From contig JAITAE010000229.1 in assembly GCA_031284295.1 (NCBI GenBank), positions 1-7,570 on the forward strand: 7,570 bases of DNA, in the 5' to 3' direction. Of this stretch, positions 1 through 5,932 are shown in pieces. The notes below the pieces were generated by a model. That model did not search any database and was not told the DNA's origin. It saw only the letters and a list, made by a program, of their open reading frames with translations. Both the position numbers and the translations under genes were made by a program. The stretch's first letter is position 1, and every line of letters starts with the position of its first letter. This DNA comes from Spirochaetaceae bacterium. Its GTDB lineage: Bacteria > Spirochaetota > Spirochaetia > Treponematales > Breznakiellaceae.

Positions 1-261
1 GGACGATAAGGGCGCTTGACTGACAGACAGGCCTGTCCCGAAGCCCGCCACAGGCTTGTCAGTCAAGCGCCCCTGCCGCCCTCTTTTCGCCGTTAAATCA
101 TCTATCACGCCGCGGCGCACCTCTTTTATAAAACACCAATACCTCGCGTTTGTTTCATCTTTCTCCCCGCTGTTTTTATCCAATAATAATCCTGTTCCAT
201 TTTCAGTTAATTTAAATTCAAATGAACCTCTCCGCCCGAATAGCGTAGTATTAGACCCCAT
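1..261 (-). CDS. Partial hypothetical protein, C-terminus beyond the left edge
   Basis: An open reading frame of 87 codons starts at ATG 261-259 and has no stop before the window edge. An AGGAGG motif lies 10 nt upstream (277-272), which supports this start. The peptide begins MGSNTTLFGRRGSFEFKL and continues with a protein-like mix of charged and aromatic residues (for example ARYWCFIKEVRRGVIDDL at about 39-56). I recognise no domain. The last part (codons in 72-10) is encoded by a perfect-stemmed palindrome and reads TDKPVAGFGTGLSVS, very different in composition from the rest. TTA, AGA and AGG codons are common here, unlike the oxidoreductase and lipoprotein genes in this window. It lies downstream of the chemoreceptor on the same strand but behind a terminator, so it is probably a separate transcript. 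It could also be a decaying gene fragment. Confidence 0.55.
   Translation of the reverse strand, partial: MGSNTTLFGRRGSFEFKLTENGTGLLLDKNSGEKDETNARYWCFIKEVRRGVIDDLTAKRGRQGRLTDKPVAGFGTGLSVSQAPLSS
10..72. repeat. 63-nt palindromic element inside a reading frame
   Basis: Positions 10-25 and 57-72 form a perfect 16-bp inverted repeat (GGGCGCTTGACTGACA and its complement). An inner stem pairs 31-36 with 50-55, so the unit can fold into a long hairpin. It covers exactly 21 codons of the minus-strand gene, on codon boundaries, without a stop. The structure and in-frame position resemble protein-coding palindromic elements known in other bacteria (RPE in Rickettsia). That this is a dispersed family here is inference, as no second copy is in the window. 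Confidence 0.75.
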
Positions 262-268
262 TGCTCAG

Positions 269-287
269 GAGCCTCCTACGGGGGCTC
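269..287 (-). promoter_or_regulatory. Shine-Dalgarno AGGAGG within a small hairpin
   Basis: AGGAGG at 277-272 (minus strand) precedes the ATG at 261 by 10 nt. The arms 269-276 and 280-287 are complementary around a 3-nt loop. As minus-strand RNA there is one C-A mismatch, so five plus two pairs would partly hide the ribosome binding site. A regulatory role is only a possibility. Confidence 0.45.
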
Positions 288-307
288 GATCGGATAAAGA
301 AATTCAT

Positions 308-338
308 CAATGTGGGGTCTGCTACGCAGACCCCATTG
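308..338. repeat. Intergenic hairpin, TGC-TAC-GCA family, copy 1
   Basis: TGGGGTCTGC (313-322) pairs perfectly with GCAGACCCCA (326-335) around a TAC loop. The stem extends with CAA/TTG (308-310 with 336-338) after a 2-nt bulge. A close relative lies at 7065-7084. The right arm AGACCCCATTGC (329-340) is repeated exactly at 254-265, where it overlaps the start codon of the left-hand gene. Confidence 0.75.
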
Positions 339-340
339 CG

Positions 341-413
341 AAAAAAGCTTGAAGGTTAAAGATACCGCGCGGCAAATTTTGCGCACTTGCCGTGCGGGGG
401 CTCATTCAACCTT
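341..413 (-). terminator. Large terminator-like hairpin after the chemoreceptor
   Basis: On the minus strand an outer stem pairs 413-405 with 360-352 (9 bp, one G-U). An inner stem pairs 397-387 with 375-365 (11 bp, one G-U) around an 11-nt loop. A run of six T (346-341) follows five nt after the outer stem. The outer arm begins inside the last three codons before the original TGA (402-404), so the hairpin overlaps the end of the receptor frame. The T-run is slightly offset, so intrinsic termination is likely but not certain. Confidence 0.6.
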
Positions 414-584
414 AAACTTTGATACTTCCGCAACCAGTATGTTAATACTTTCCTTGTTTTCACCACTGATAGCGTTAACCCGGTTCACCGCCACATTGAT
501 TTGATCCGCTCCGGCAGCCATCTCGTTCATACCGTTGGTTATATCCTGTGTCGCCATTTCCAGATTCTCACTCTCCCGGATTAC
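402..584 (-). pseudogene. Stranded C-terminal 60 codons of the chemoreceptor
   Basis: Directly after the TAG at 585-587 the same frame continues for 60 codons to a TGA at 402-404. It reads VIRESENLEMATQDITNGMN and on through EMAAGADQINVAVNRVN to a terminal SKFKVE. This is the normal C-terminal end of a methyl-accepting chemotaxis protein, in the right place and register. It shows no further stops or frameshifts, so the break looks recent or tolerated. No ribosome binding site suggests independent translation. Confidence 0.8.
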
Positions 585-2600
585 CTACACGCTGCCCTCA
601 AGCATCTGCGCCGAACCGTTCTTAACCAGGCGGGTAACTTCATTCAACAGGCTGACAGCCTCCGTGATCTGTTTTCTGCCGGCGCTCTGTTCCTCCATCG
701 CGTTGCGGATGTTTTCCTCCTGGTCCGAAACAACCTTAACCCCTCCGCCTATGGCTTCAAACTTGTTCAGGACGCTGCCGGTAGACTTGGTTATATTGTC
801 CATCGAACCTTTGATCTTTTTTAGAACGGTGGAAATGGTATTGGACTGTTCCCCTGAATTTTCGGCTAATTTCCGTATTTCATCGGCCACCACCGCAAAA
901 CCCTTCCCGGCCTCCCCAGCGTGGGCGGCTTCTATGGCGGCGTTCATGGATAGAAGGTTTGTCTGGCTGGCTATATTTTCCATCACAGCGTTGATCTCCA
1001 TGAGACCTTCCGATTCACGGGCGATTTCCTGAATATCAGAGGCCACTTCCTGGAGGCCCACCCGGCCAACTTCGGAAGCATTCATCAATTCCTTGACATT
1101 TTCGGAGTTTTTGCCCAGCGTCTGGGAAACAGACTGGATATTGGCGAGCATCTCCTCGATAGCCGATGAAGACCGGGCAACGCTTTCGCTCTGACGATCC
1201 ACGTGACCGTTCAATTTTTCGATATTAACGGTGATTTGTTTCATCGCTGCGTTGGTTTCTGTTACCGACGCGGCCTGGTTTATAACCCGGCTCTTGATAC
1301 TCTGTATATTAGCGGTGATTTCGCTGATCGCCGCCGCAGTTTCGGTCATGTTGCCGGCGAGTTCATTTCCAATATCAAAAAGCGCGACGCTTTGGTTTTT
1401 AATGGTGAGTATAAGGCTCTTAATCTTTTCCAGCGTTCCGTTAAAGACTCCGGCCATATCCCCTATTTCATCTTTACGATGTATATCCAACTTTTGGGTA
1501 AAATCCCCTTCCCCGATGCCGGTAAATATCTTTGTCATATATTTGAGGGGACTGCTGATGGACCGGGCGATCAGAAAGGCCGCGACGACTATCGCTAGAA
1601 TTATTATCGCGCTTATGATAAGGCTCAAGCTGAGCATCCTGATCACCGGTGCGTTTATAACATTCTGAGGTACCCCTATCGACAGAGACCATGGTGTGGC
1701 GGTCTTCCCTATGTAAAGTGGGACGGAAAGGATTTCATACCGGACCTTCTTGCCGCCGGAATTTACAATATTTGAAAATCGAAAGTCGGAGCCTGCTTTT
1801 ATTGCGTTTGTAAAATCAGATAAATAGCTGCCCGCCATACCGGCATAGGCAACACTCATTGGCCTTCCAAGCTGGGAAGGATCGTAAAAACCCGCCACAA
1901 TAGCGCCGTTGCTAAAAACCGCGGCAACGCTGCCTTTATAGGGATTGATAGCTTCTACGTTAGCCTGAATCCTGGACAGCGCTATATCCACGCCGGCAAC
2001 CCCTATGGTCTGACCGTTTTTTTTCACCGGGACAGCAAGCGAAGTAATCAGCACATCGGTCCCGTTAATATTATAAAAATAAGGTTCCACCACGGTTTCG
2101 TTTCCGGTCCGCATGGGAATGAGAAAAAAATCTCCTGAACCACTGACCATATAATCCACCAGCGGGCTTAACTTGACGCCACCAGCAGTATGGGACCAAT
2201 AGGAAATGAATCTGCCGGTCCCGTCCGTCCCCGGGGTATTGGCGTATCGGGCGTCAAGACCGTCCAGGGCGTTTGGATTCCAACAAGTCCAGGCGGCGGA
2301 TATTTCAGGGTTTGCCTCAGTCAATTCTTTGAGCAGCGTATTATAAAAAAAGCGCCGCTGATCAGGCGCTATTTCATCATAGGCGTCCATTGACTGCGCA
2401 AGCGATCTGGCAATGCCGAAAGAAGATTCCAGCCATAATCCGAGTTGACCGGCTTCGTTATCCGCCAAATTCTTCAATTCACTGTTGGTCAATGTGGAAA
2501 TTTGTTTTTGGGAGCTGTTCAAAACAGTTCCAAGTAGGACACCGATTCCCGTAAAAGCAACCGTAATAATCATTACAATGAGTTTGTTTCCTATTTTCAT
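585..2600 (-). CDS. Methyl-accepting chemotaxis protein, truncated by an amber codon
   Basis: A transmembrane chemoreceptor that should signal through CheW/CheA to the flagellar motor. The 671-residue product has an N-terminal membrane segment (about 8-27) and an extracytoplasmic ligand-binding region (about 30-315) of dCache type. The dCache call rests on AAWTCWNPN near 102-110 and the membrane-proximal VAGVDIAL near 201-208. A second membrane segment (about 320-345) and a HAMP domain (about 346-398) follow. The signalling domain contains the conserved hairpin tip around 543-578 ([20 protein letters not shown]) and the methylation-helix motif EEQSAG near 636. ATG 2600 follows AAGGAAG at 5-nt spacing. 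The frame stops at TAG 587-585, where relatives usually have Glu or Lys, and 60 further codons remain intact; full length would be 732 residues. The truncation removes the end of the descending methylation helix nearest HAMP, which should impair or bias signalling. The ligand cannot be told from sequence. Confidence 0.93.
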   Translation of the reverse strand: MKIGNKLIVMIITVAFTGIGVLLGTVLNSSQKQISTLTNSELKNLADNEAGQLGLWLESSFGIARSLAQSMDAYDEIAPDQRRFFYNTLLKELTEANPEISAAWTCWNPNALDGLDARYANTPGTDGTGRFISYWSHTAGGVKLSPLVDYMVSGSGDFFLIPMRTGNETVVEPYFYNINGTDVLITSLAVPVKKNGQTIGVAGVDIALSRIQANVEAINPYKGSVAAVFSNGAIVAGFYDPSQLGRPMSVAYAGMAGSYLSDFTNAIKAGSDFRFSNIVNSGGKKVRYEILSVPLYIGKTATPWSLSIGVPQNVINAPVIRMLSLSLIISAIIILAIVVAAFLIARSISSPLKYMTKIFTGIGEGDFTQKLDIHRKDEIGDMAGVFNGTLEKIKSLILTIKNQSVALFDIGNELAGNMTETAAAISEITANIQSIKSRVINQAASVTETNAAMKQITVNIEKLNGHVDRQSESVARSSSAIEEMLANIQSVSQTLGKNSENVKELMNASEVGRVGLQEVASDIQEIARESEGLMEINAVMENIASQTNLLSMNAAIEAAHAGEAGKGFAVVADEIRKLAENSGEQSNTISTVLKKIKGSMDNITKSTGSVLNKFEAIGGGVKVVSDQEENIRNAMEEQSAGRKQITEAVSLLNEVTRLVKNGSAQMLEGSV

Positions 2601-2605
2601 AGCAA

Positions 2606-2612
2606 CTTCCTT
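2606..2612 (-). promoter_or_regulatory. Ribosome binding site of the chemoreceptor
   Basis: AAGGAAG on the minus strand lies 5 nt before ATG 2600 and fixes the start. Confidence 0.7.
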
Positions 2613-2664
2613 ATTACTCTTGAATTAGAATCAGTTTCGAAATTTCAAGTCCTGAGACGAACAC

Positions 2665-2681
2665 ATTATATTTTTATTATA
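2665..2681 (-). promoter_or_regulatory. AT-rich promoter region with two TATAAT boxes
   Basis: Two perfect minus-strand TATAAT hexamers (2681-2676 and 2670-2665) lie 65-80 nt upstream of the chemoreceptor start in a very AT-rich stretch. A 12-nt palindrome, TTTATATATAAA (2702-2713), lies just upstream. I see no good -35 at the right distance for either box and no sigma-28-like motif, so the exact promoter is uncertain. Confidence 0.35.
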
Positions 2682-2743
2682 GAACGAATTATTATGTACT
2701 GTTTATATATAAAAGAGTCACTGCCTCCTCATGGCGGCGGGGT

Positions 2744-2846
2744 GCGGAAGTTTTACATTTACCGGTTTATAGTTGCCGAAACTCGTTTCGCGGGTTTGAT
2801 TCACGCGCCCAAATTACATGGAAAATCTTTATAAATGTAAAACCGC
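2744..2846. repeat. 103-nt element bounded by inverted repeats
   Basis: GTTTTACATTTA (2750-2761) and TAAATGTAAAAC (2832-2843) are perfect inverted 12-mers. An additional GCGG/CCGC pair (2744-2747 with 2843-2846) extends the arms as an alternative pairing after a small bulge. The interior (about 70 nt) contains a small CGAAA/TTTCG hairpin and no gene. It sits between the divergent chemoreceptor and J-domain genes. It could be a MITE-like remnant, a regulatory site or a structured leader. No clear target-site duplication is visible. Confidence 0.5.
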
Positions 2847-2858
2847 AGGTACTGTCTC

Positions 2859-2887
2859 TTGAATCGTTTTGACTTTTGTGGTATATA
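2859..2887 (+). promoter_or_regulatory. Sigma-70-like promoter of the J-domain operon
   Basis: TTGAAT (2859-2864), a 17-nt spacer and TATATA (2882-2887) form a well-spaced promoter. The predicted transcript start is at about 2894, which coincides with the preferred GTG start of the J-domain gene and fits the absence of a Shine-Dalgarno motif (leaderless mRNA). Confidence 0.45.
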
Positions 2888-2893
2888 GACGCT

Positions 2894-3343
2894 GTGGGAT
2901 TTTTTGATCGTTTGGGCGGCGTATTACGGAGCTATCTGAATGATGGCGATGACTGGAATGAGGCAAGCGGCGGCCACGACAGACGTTTTTCGGGCGATCC
3001 GGATCTTGACCGGGCATTTGAAGACCTTGAAGGATTTTTGAATGGCAGGCATACTTCCTCAGGCGGTGGAAACCCGGCGGATTGGAATGACGTTCACACG
3101 TCTCCACAAAAAAAACCGGCGGTTCCGGAAAGGCTCAGGCCGGATTTCAAGGAATTGGGGCTGGAATTCGGCGCCGGCATTGAACAGTGCAAGTCCGCCT
3201 ACAAACGTCTCCTGAAAATACATCACCCGGACCGCCACACCTCTCACGAGGGTAACATGAAAAAAGCTACGGCAAAAACGGTCAAAATAAACGACGCCTA
3301 TAAACATATCCGCGAATGGTACGAAAACGGCGGAAAACAGTAA
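2894..3343 (+). CDS. Small J-domain (DnaJ-like) protein
   Basis: A 149-residue protein with a C-terminal J domain. The domain runs from about residue 78 to the end and contains the HPD motif (IHHPDRH) that stimulates Hsp70/DnaK ATPase in this family. Helix II (YKRLLK) precedes HPD, and a following helix (KINDAYKHIREWYENG) matches the end of J domains. The zinc-finger and C-terminal substrate domains of true DnaJ are absent, so this is a type III co-chaperone with a specialised client. The middle is a polar, probably disordered linker. I prefer GTG 2894 because it gives MGFFDRLGGVLRSYLND, a natural N-terminus. The frame is also open from TTG 2876, which would add six residues. Neither start has a clear ribosome binding site. 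The oxidoreductase gene begins 4 nt after the stop, so the two are probably co-transcribed. Confidence 0.8.
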   Translation: MGFFDRLGGVLRSYLNDGDDWNEASGGHDRRFSGDPDLDRAFEDLEGFLNGRHTSSGGGNPADWNDVHTSPQKKPAVPERLRPDFKELGLEFGAGIEQCKSAYKRLLKIHHPDRHTSHEGNMKKATAKTVKINDAYKHIREWYENGGKQ

Positions 3344-3347
3344 GGTC

Positions 3348-4322
3348 ATGCCTGAAGGGATTCCGGTAGCTATTGTCGGGCTTGGACGCATCGCGAGTCT
3401 TCTGGAAGATGATGCGCTACGCGAAAAGCCCTGCACACATGCCGGGGCGGTGAACGCCAATCCGTACTGCCGGTTGATTTCCGGCGCGGATACGTCAGGC
3501 GAAAGGCGGCGGCTCTTTACGAAACGCTGGAAGGTTCCCGTTTACGAAAACGCCGACGAGATGCTGGACAGACATCCTTGCAAAATACTTTGTGTAGCGA
3601 CTCACCCCGACAGCCATCTTTTTTACTGCCGGCTTGCCGTGAAAAAGAGTGTCCCCGTCATAATTTGCGAAAAACCGCTCGCCGGCAGCCTGGTCTCAGC
3701 CCGCAAAATCGCGGCGATCCCGCCAAAAACCCGTGTGATCACGAATCATGAGCGCCGCTATGCCGCGGATTACAACGAGGCGCGATCAATTTTGTCCCAA
3801 AAAACACTTGGCGAGATACTTTCTATCAAGGCAAGCCTGTATATGGGCAAAAACAGGCGGCTTATGGATGTTCTCTGGCATGATGGAACCCACCTTGTCG
3901 ACGCGATAATGTTCATTTGTGATGTTTTTTTGCGGCACGAGAAGCGTCTAGGCCCGCCGCTGTCGTCAAAATCCGGAACGGCCTTTCTATACGGTATGGC
4001 CCGAGGTGGCGGCGCCATACCCTTTTGCATAGAAATTGGGGCAGGCCGCGACCACCTTGTCTTCGAGATAGAAGTTTCGTGCGCGTCGGGCAGGCTGCGA
4101 ATAGGAAACGGCGTATTTGAGGTTTACGGGAGCGCGCCGGCAACATACGCTGAGGGCTTCCGTTCCCTGTCAAAAATCCGCTCCGGTTTCGAGGGGCCGA
4201 CCAATTATTTTGCCGGTATGCTCGCGGACGCCGCAGCCTGTGTAAATGACGCCGCCCGCGTTCCCATATCGGGCGCTACGCAGGCCCTTGCCGTGATAGA
4301 ATATTTAAACAGCGTGCGGTGA
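3348..4322 (+). CDS. Gfo/Idh/MocA-family NAD(P)-dependent oxidoreductase
   Basis: A 324-residue cytoplasmic protein with the fold of the glucose-fructose oxidoreductase / inositol dehydrogenase family. The N-terminal Rossmann motif is IVGLGRIA (9-16). The conserved EKP motif lies at 108-110 (CEKPLAG), where the lysine is usually catalytic. WHDGTHLVD (177-185) supplies the family's C-terminal-domain Asp/His region. Length is typical. Members oxidise, reduce or epimerise sugars, cyclitols or related polyols using a bound nicotinamide cofactor. The substrate here cannot be read from sequence, and the neighbours give no sugar pathway. ATG 3348 is 4 nt past the J-domain stop with only AAGG close by, which suggests translational coupling. 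Confidence 0.88.
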   Translation: MPEGIPVAIVGLGRIASLLEDDALREKPCTHAGAVNANPYCRLISGADTSGERRRLFTKRWKVPVYENADEMLDRHPCKILCVATHPDSHLFYCRLAVKKSVPVIICEKPLAGSLVSARKIAAIPPKTRVITNHERRYAADYNEARSILSQKTLGEILSIKASLYMGKNRRLMDVLWHDGTHLVDAIMFICDVFLRHEKRLGPPLSSKSGTAFLYGMARGGGAIPFCIEIGAGRDHLVFEIEVSCASGRLRIGNGVFEVYGSAPATYAEGFRSLSKIRSGFEGPTNYFAGMLADAAACVNDAARVPISGATQALAVIEYLNSVR

Positions 4323-4347
4323 TTATAAGCGGAGATGTTCCTGAGTC

Positions 4348-4389
4348 AAACGGCGATTCGCGGCCACTGGAAGTTAAAGCCGTTTTTTT
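4348..4389 (+). terminator. Terminator after the oxidoreductase gene
   Basis: AAACGGC (4348-4354) pairs with GCCGTTT (4379-4385), and T continues to 4389 (seven T in all). The 24-nt loop is long, so the hairpin is only moderately strong, but the position 25 nt after the stop fits intrinsic termination. Confidence 0.55.
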
Positions 4390-4414
4390 GTAATATTAAT
4401 TTAGTGTTGGTTAA

Positions 4415-5272
4415 ATGAGGGCATCAAATTATTTACCGCTGCTTTTTGTGTTTATTCTGCTCGCAAGCTCCTGCCGGAGTATTTCGGGACTTGTGAACGG
4501 TGCGGGGCGAGTCGTTGACGGGTCGGCTTTTGCCGAAAAAACGATAAAAACATACAAATCCACCGATAAAACCGTATCTTTCCGGCTGGTTTCCCTGAAA
4601 GACGGCGGCAGACAATGCGTATTTTCGCTGAACAAACTGCCTTTTATACAATTCTATGGTACAGAGCCGGACGAAACAGGTCTTTTTTTTGTTACCCGCG
4701 CGCATTTTTTGTTCAGCAACTCAGGCGGCTGGCTGGAAGGCGATATTGACGCTTCAGGTATGGGTCTTATTGTCACGCCCGGCGTACAAGCAGAATTTTC
4801 ACTTCAAGCTCCTGTAAACCTCACCGAAGTCAAACAAGGCGGCATAAAACGATACGACAGACGCCTCTACGGCGACCGTGCGCTTGCCGAACTCCGCGGC
4901 CGTGAAGGGCGGATACAACTTGTTACCGAATGGATGCGGGAGTGGTTCCCGCCGGCGACTCTCGCGACTCAGCATGATTTTGAAAATTACTGGCGGCCCA
5001 TCCTGCTGCCGGAAACCGTCAGTAAGAAACTGCGCCCGCCCCGCTATGATGAACTGAACGCGGCGCAAAACGGAAACGCCGAGTATTCCTATGGCGAAGG
5101 CATCAAATGGAATACCGCATATACACGTGAACTTTTTCCTGAACATCTACAACAGTTCAGGGACAGCGGCAGCCTGCTCCGCGACTGGGAAGAGGCGGTT
5201 TCCTGGTTCTATATGGATTATTATTGGAATATTATAATCAGAGACTTATATGAAAAGCACTATTTAACGTGA
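4415..5272 (+). CDS. Uncharacterised lipoprotein
   Basis: A 285-residue secreted protein with a type II signal peptide. MRASNY is followed by a hydrophobic core and the lipobox LASSC, with the lipidated cysteine at residue 20. The relaxed lipobox suits spirochaetes. The mature part begins RSISGLVNGAGRVVDGSAFA, then a mixed alpha/beta-like region. The C-terminus is rich in Trp and Tyr (SWFYMDYYWNIIIRDLYEKH). I recognise no catalytic motif or named domain, so its function is unknown. It is expected on the outer face of a membrane or in the periplasm. No Shine-Dalgarno motif precedes ATG 4415. TAATAT (4391-4396) could be a -10 box but has only a poor -35. It stands alone between a terminator-like hairpin upstream and a 159-nt gap downstream. 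Confidence 0.8.
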   Translation: MRASNYLPLLFVFILLASSCRSISGLVNGAGRVVDGSAFAEKTIKTYKSTDKTVSFRLVSLKDGGRQCVFSLNKLPFIQFYGTEPDETGLFFVTRAHFLFSNSGGWLEGDIDASGMGLIVTPGVQAEFSLQAPVNLTEVKQGGIKRYDRRLYGDRALAELRGREGRIQLVTEWMREWFPPATLATQHDFENYWRPILLPETVSKKLRPPRYDELNAAQNGNAEYSYGEGIKWNTAYTRELFPEHLQQFRDSGSLLRDWEEAVSWFYMDYYWNIIIRDLYEKHYLT

Positions 5273-5302
5273 GTTCGACAGATGGAAAAAGTCCGCCTGA
5301 CT

Positions 5303-5325
5303 TTGATCCGCGATTACGCGATCAA
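5303..5325. other. Hairpin in the gap after the lipoprotein gene
   Basis: TTGAT plus CGCG (5303-5312) pairs with CGCGATCAA (5317-5325), with one bulged C and a 4-nt loop. It lies 30 nt after the lipoprotein stop. No T-run follows, so it could be a transcript-end stem processed by another route, or a repeat. Confidence 0.4.
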
Positions 5326-5375
5326 TACTGATTTATCCGAATAATTTGTGAAAATCAGCGTTCATTCGCGGGCTT

Positions 5376-5404
5376 TTGGTACTACATCGAACCGGCGTTA
5401 TTTA
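5376..5404 (+). promoter_or_regulatory. Promoter of the response regulator gene
   Basis: TTGGTA (5376-5381), a 17-nt spacer and TATTTA (5399-5404) match a housekeeping-type promoter. A start near 5411 would give a leader of about 20 nt that carries the strong GAGGAG ribosome binding site at 5421-5426. Confidence 0.45.
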
Positions 5405-5431
5405 ACTTTTAGCTATTGATGAGGAGTTGTT

Positions 5432-5797
5432 ATGGAAAAGAATATTGTATTGGCTGTTGATGATATGCCGGAAGTGCTGCAATGCATCAACTCAATACTA
5501 CAGGATGTTTATGATGTGCGGCTCGCGGTGAACGCGGCTTCAGCCCAGGAAGTGTTGGAAAGCACCCCTGTCGACCTTATTCTTCTTGATGTAGAAATGC
5601 CGGGTATGTCGGGGCTTGGTTTCCTTGAAAAACTGCAAAAAAGTGAAACATACAAAAACATTCCAGTCGTTTTTATCACTTCGAGCAAAGATGATAAAAT
5701 AGTCAAAACCGCGATAAAAAACGGCGCAAAAGGCTATATCACAAAGCCTTTTACCCCCGAAGCTTTGCGGGAATCCGTCCAGTTTTTCTGTTTGTAG
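5432..5797 (+). CDS. Single-domain response regulator (CheY-like receiver)
   Basis: A 121-residue stand-alone receiver domain with no output domain. The acidic pair is D10-D11 (LAVDDMP), and the phospho-acceptor is D53 in LILLDVEMPG. The switch Thr is T83 (VVFITSS), and the conserved Lys is K105 in GYITKPFTPE. All residues needed for Mg-dependent phosphorylation are present, and the length is that of CheY. ATG 5432 follows GAGGAG with 5-nt spacing, one of the clearest starts in the window. Stand-alone receivers act by binding partners, such as the flagellar switch, or by relaying phosphate to another kinase. No histidine kinase is adjacent, so it probably answers to a kinase elsewhere. A link to the chemoreceptor at 585-2600 is plausible but not shown. 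Confidence 0.9.
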   Translation: MEKNIVLAVDDMPEVLQCINSILQDVYDVRLAVNAASAQEVLESTPVDLILLDVEMPGMSGLGFLEKLQKSETYKNIPVVFITSSKDDKIVKTAIKNGAKGYITKPFTPEALRESVQFFCL

Positions 5798-5848
5798 CAT
5801 ACGGGGAGTAAGGGCGGCCTTCTCTCGTACCTGACATCGACGGCCATT

Positions 5849-5893
5849 ATGCCCCCCCCCCCCCCTTAATCGCAAGATAGGGGGTGGGGGCAT
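5849..5893. repeat. C14 homopolymer tract in a C/G hairpin
   Basis: Fourteen C in a row (5852-5865) are followed by GGGGG (5880-5884) and GGGGGCAT (5886-5893). ATGCCCCC pairs with GGGGGCAT and five further C with five G after one mismatch, leaving a loop of about 17 nt. The tract lies 35-50 nt upstream of the putative -35 of the aminopeptidase gene. Tracts of this length slip readily during replication. Effects on transcription are inferred by analogy with poly-G tracts in Treponema pallidum promoters. Confidence 0.8.
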
Positions 5894-5899
5894 TTACCA

Positions 5900-5929
5900 T
5901 TGCGAAGTGATTGTTGTGAAGTATATAAA
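5900..5929 (+). promoter_or_regulatory. Putative promoter of the aminopeptidase gene
   Basis: TTGCGA (5900-5905) is followed by overlapping -10 candidates TATATA (5922-5927, 16-nt spacer) and TATAAA (5924-5929, 18-nt spacer). Transcription would begin at or very near the ATG at 5933, which has no Shine-Dalgarno motif. The context GTATATAAACG resembles GTATATAGACG at the J-domain gene. Confidence 0.4.
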
Positions 5930-5932
5930 CGT

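Noticed and set aside
56..352. 98-residue plus-strand frame at the left end
   Set aside because: It overlaps the minus-strand gene that has AGGAGG, and reads through two hairpins. It has no ribosome binding site and no protein-like domain.
501..1668. Several plus-strand frames of 107-165 residues
   Set aside because: All lie antisense to the well-supported chemoreceptor gene and read as shadows of its codons.
2730..2771. 13-codon frame after ATG 2730
   Set aside because: It is short, has no ribosome binding site on that strand, and runs into the inverted-repeat element.
2876..2893. TTG 2876 as the start of the J-domain gene
   Set aside because: It would add six residues (TTG-encoded M, then WYIDA) before a natural N-terminus, has no ribosome binding site, and lies ahead of the likely -10 box.
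5282..5344. 20-codon frame MEKVRLTLIRDYAINTDLSE
   Set aside because: Only a weak ribosome signal is present, it overlaps the hairpin at 5303-5325, and the length is within chance expectation. It could be a leader peptide but nothing supports that.
5900..5932. TTG 5900 as the start of the aminopeptidase gene
   Set aside because: It would put eleven polar residues with two cysteines before a well-formed lipoprotein signal peptide. ATG 5933 fits better.
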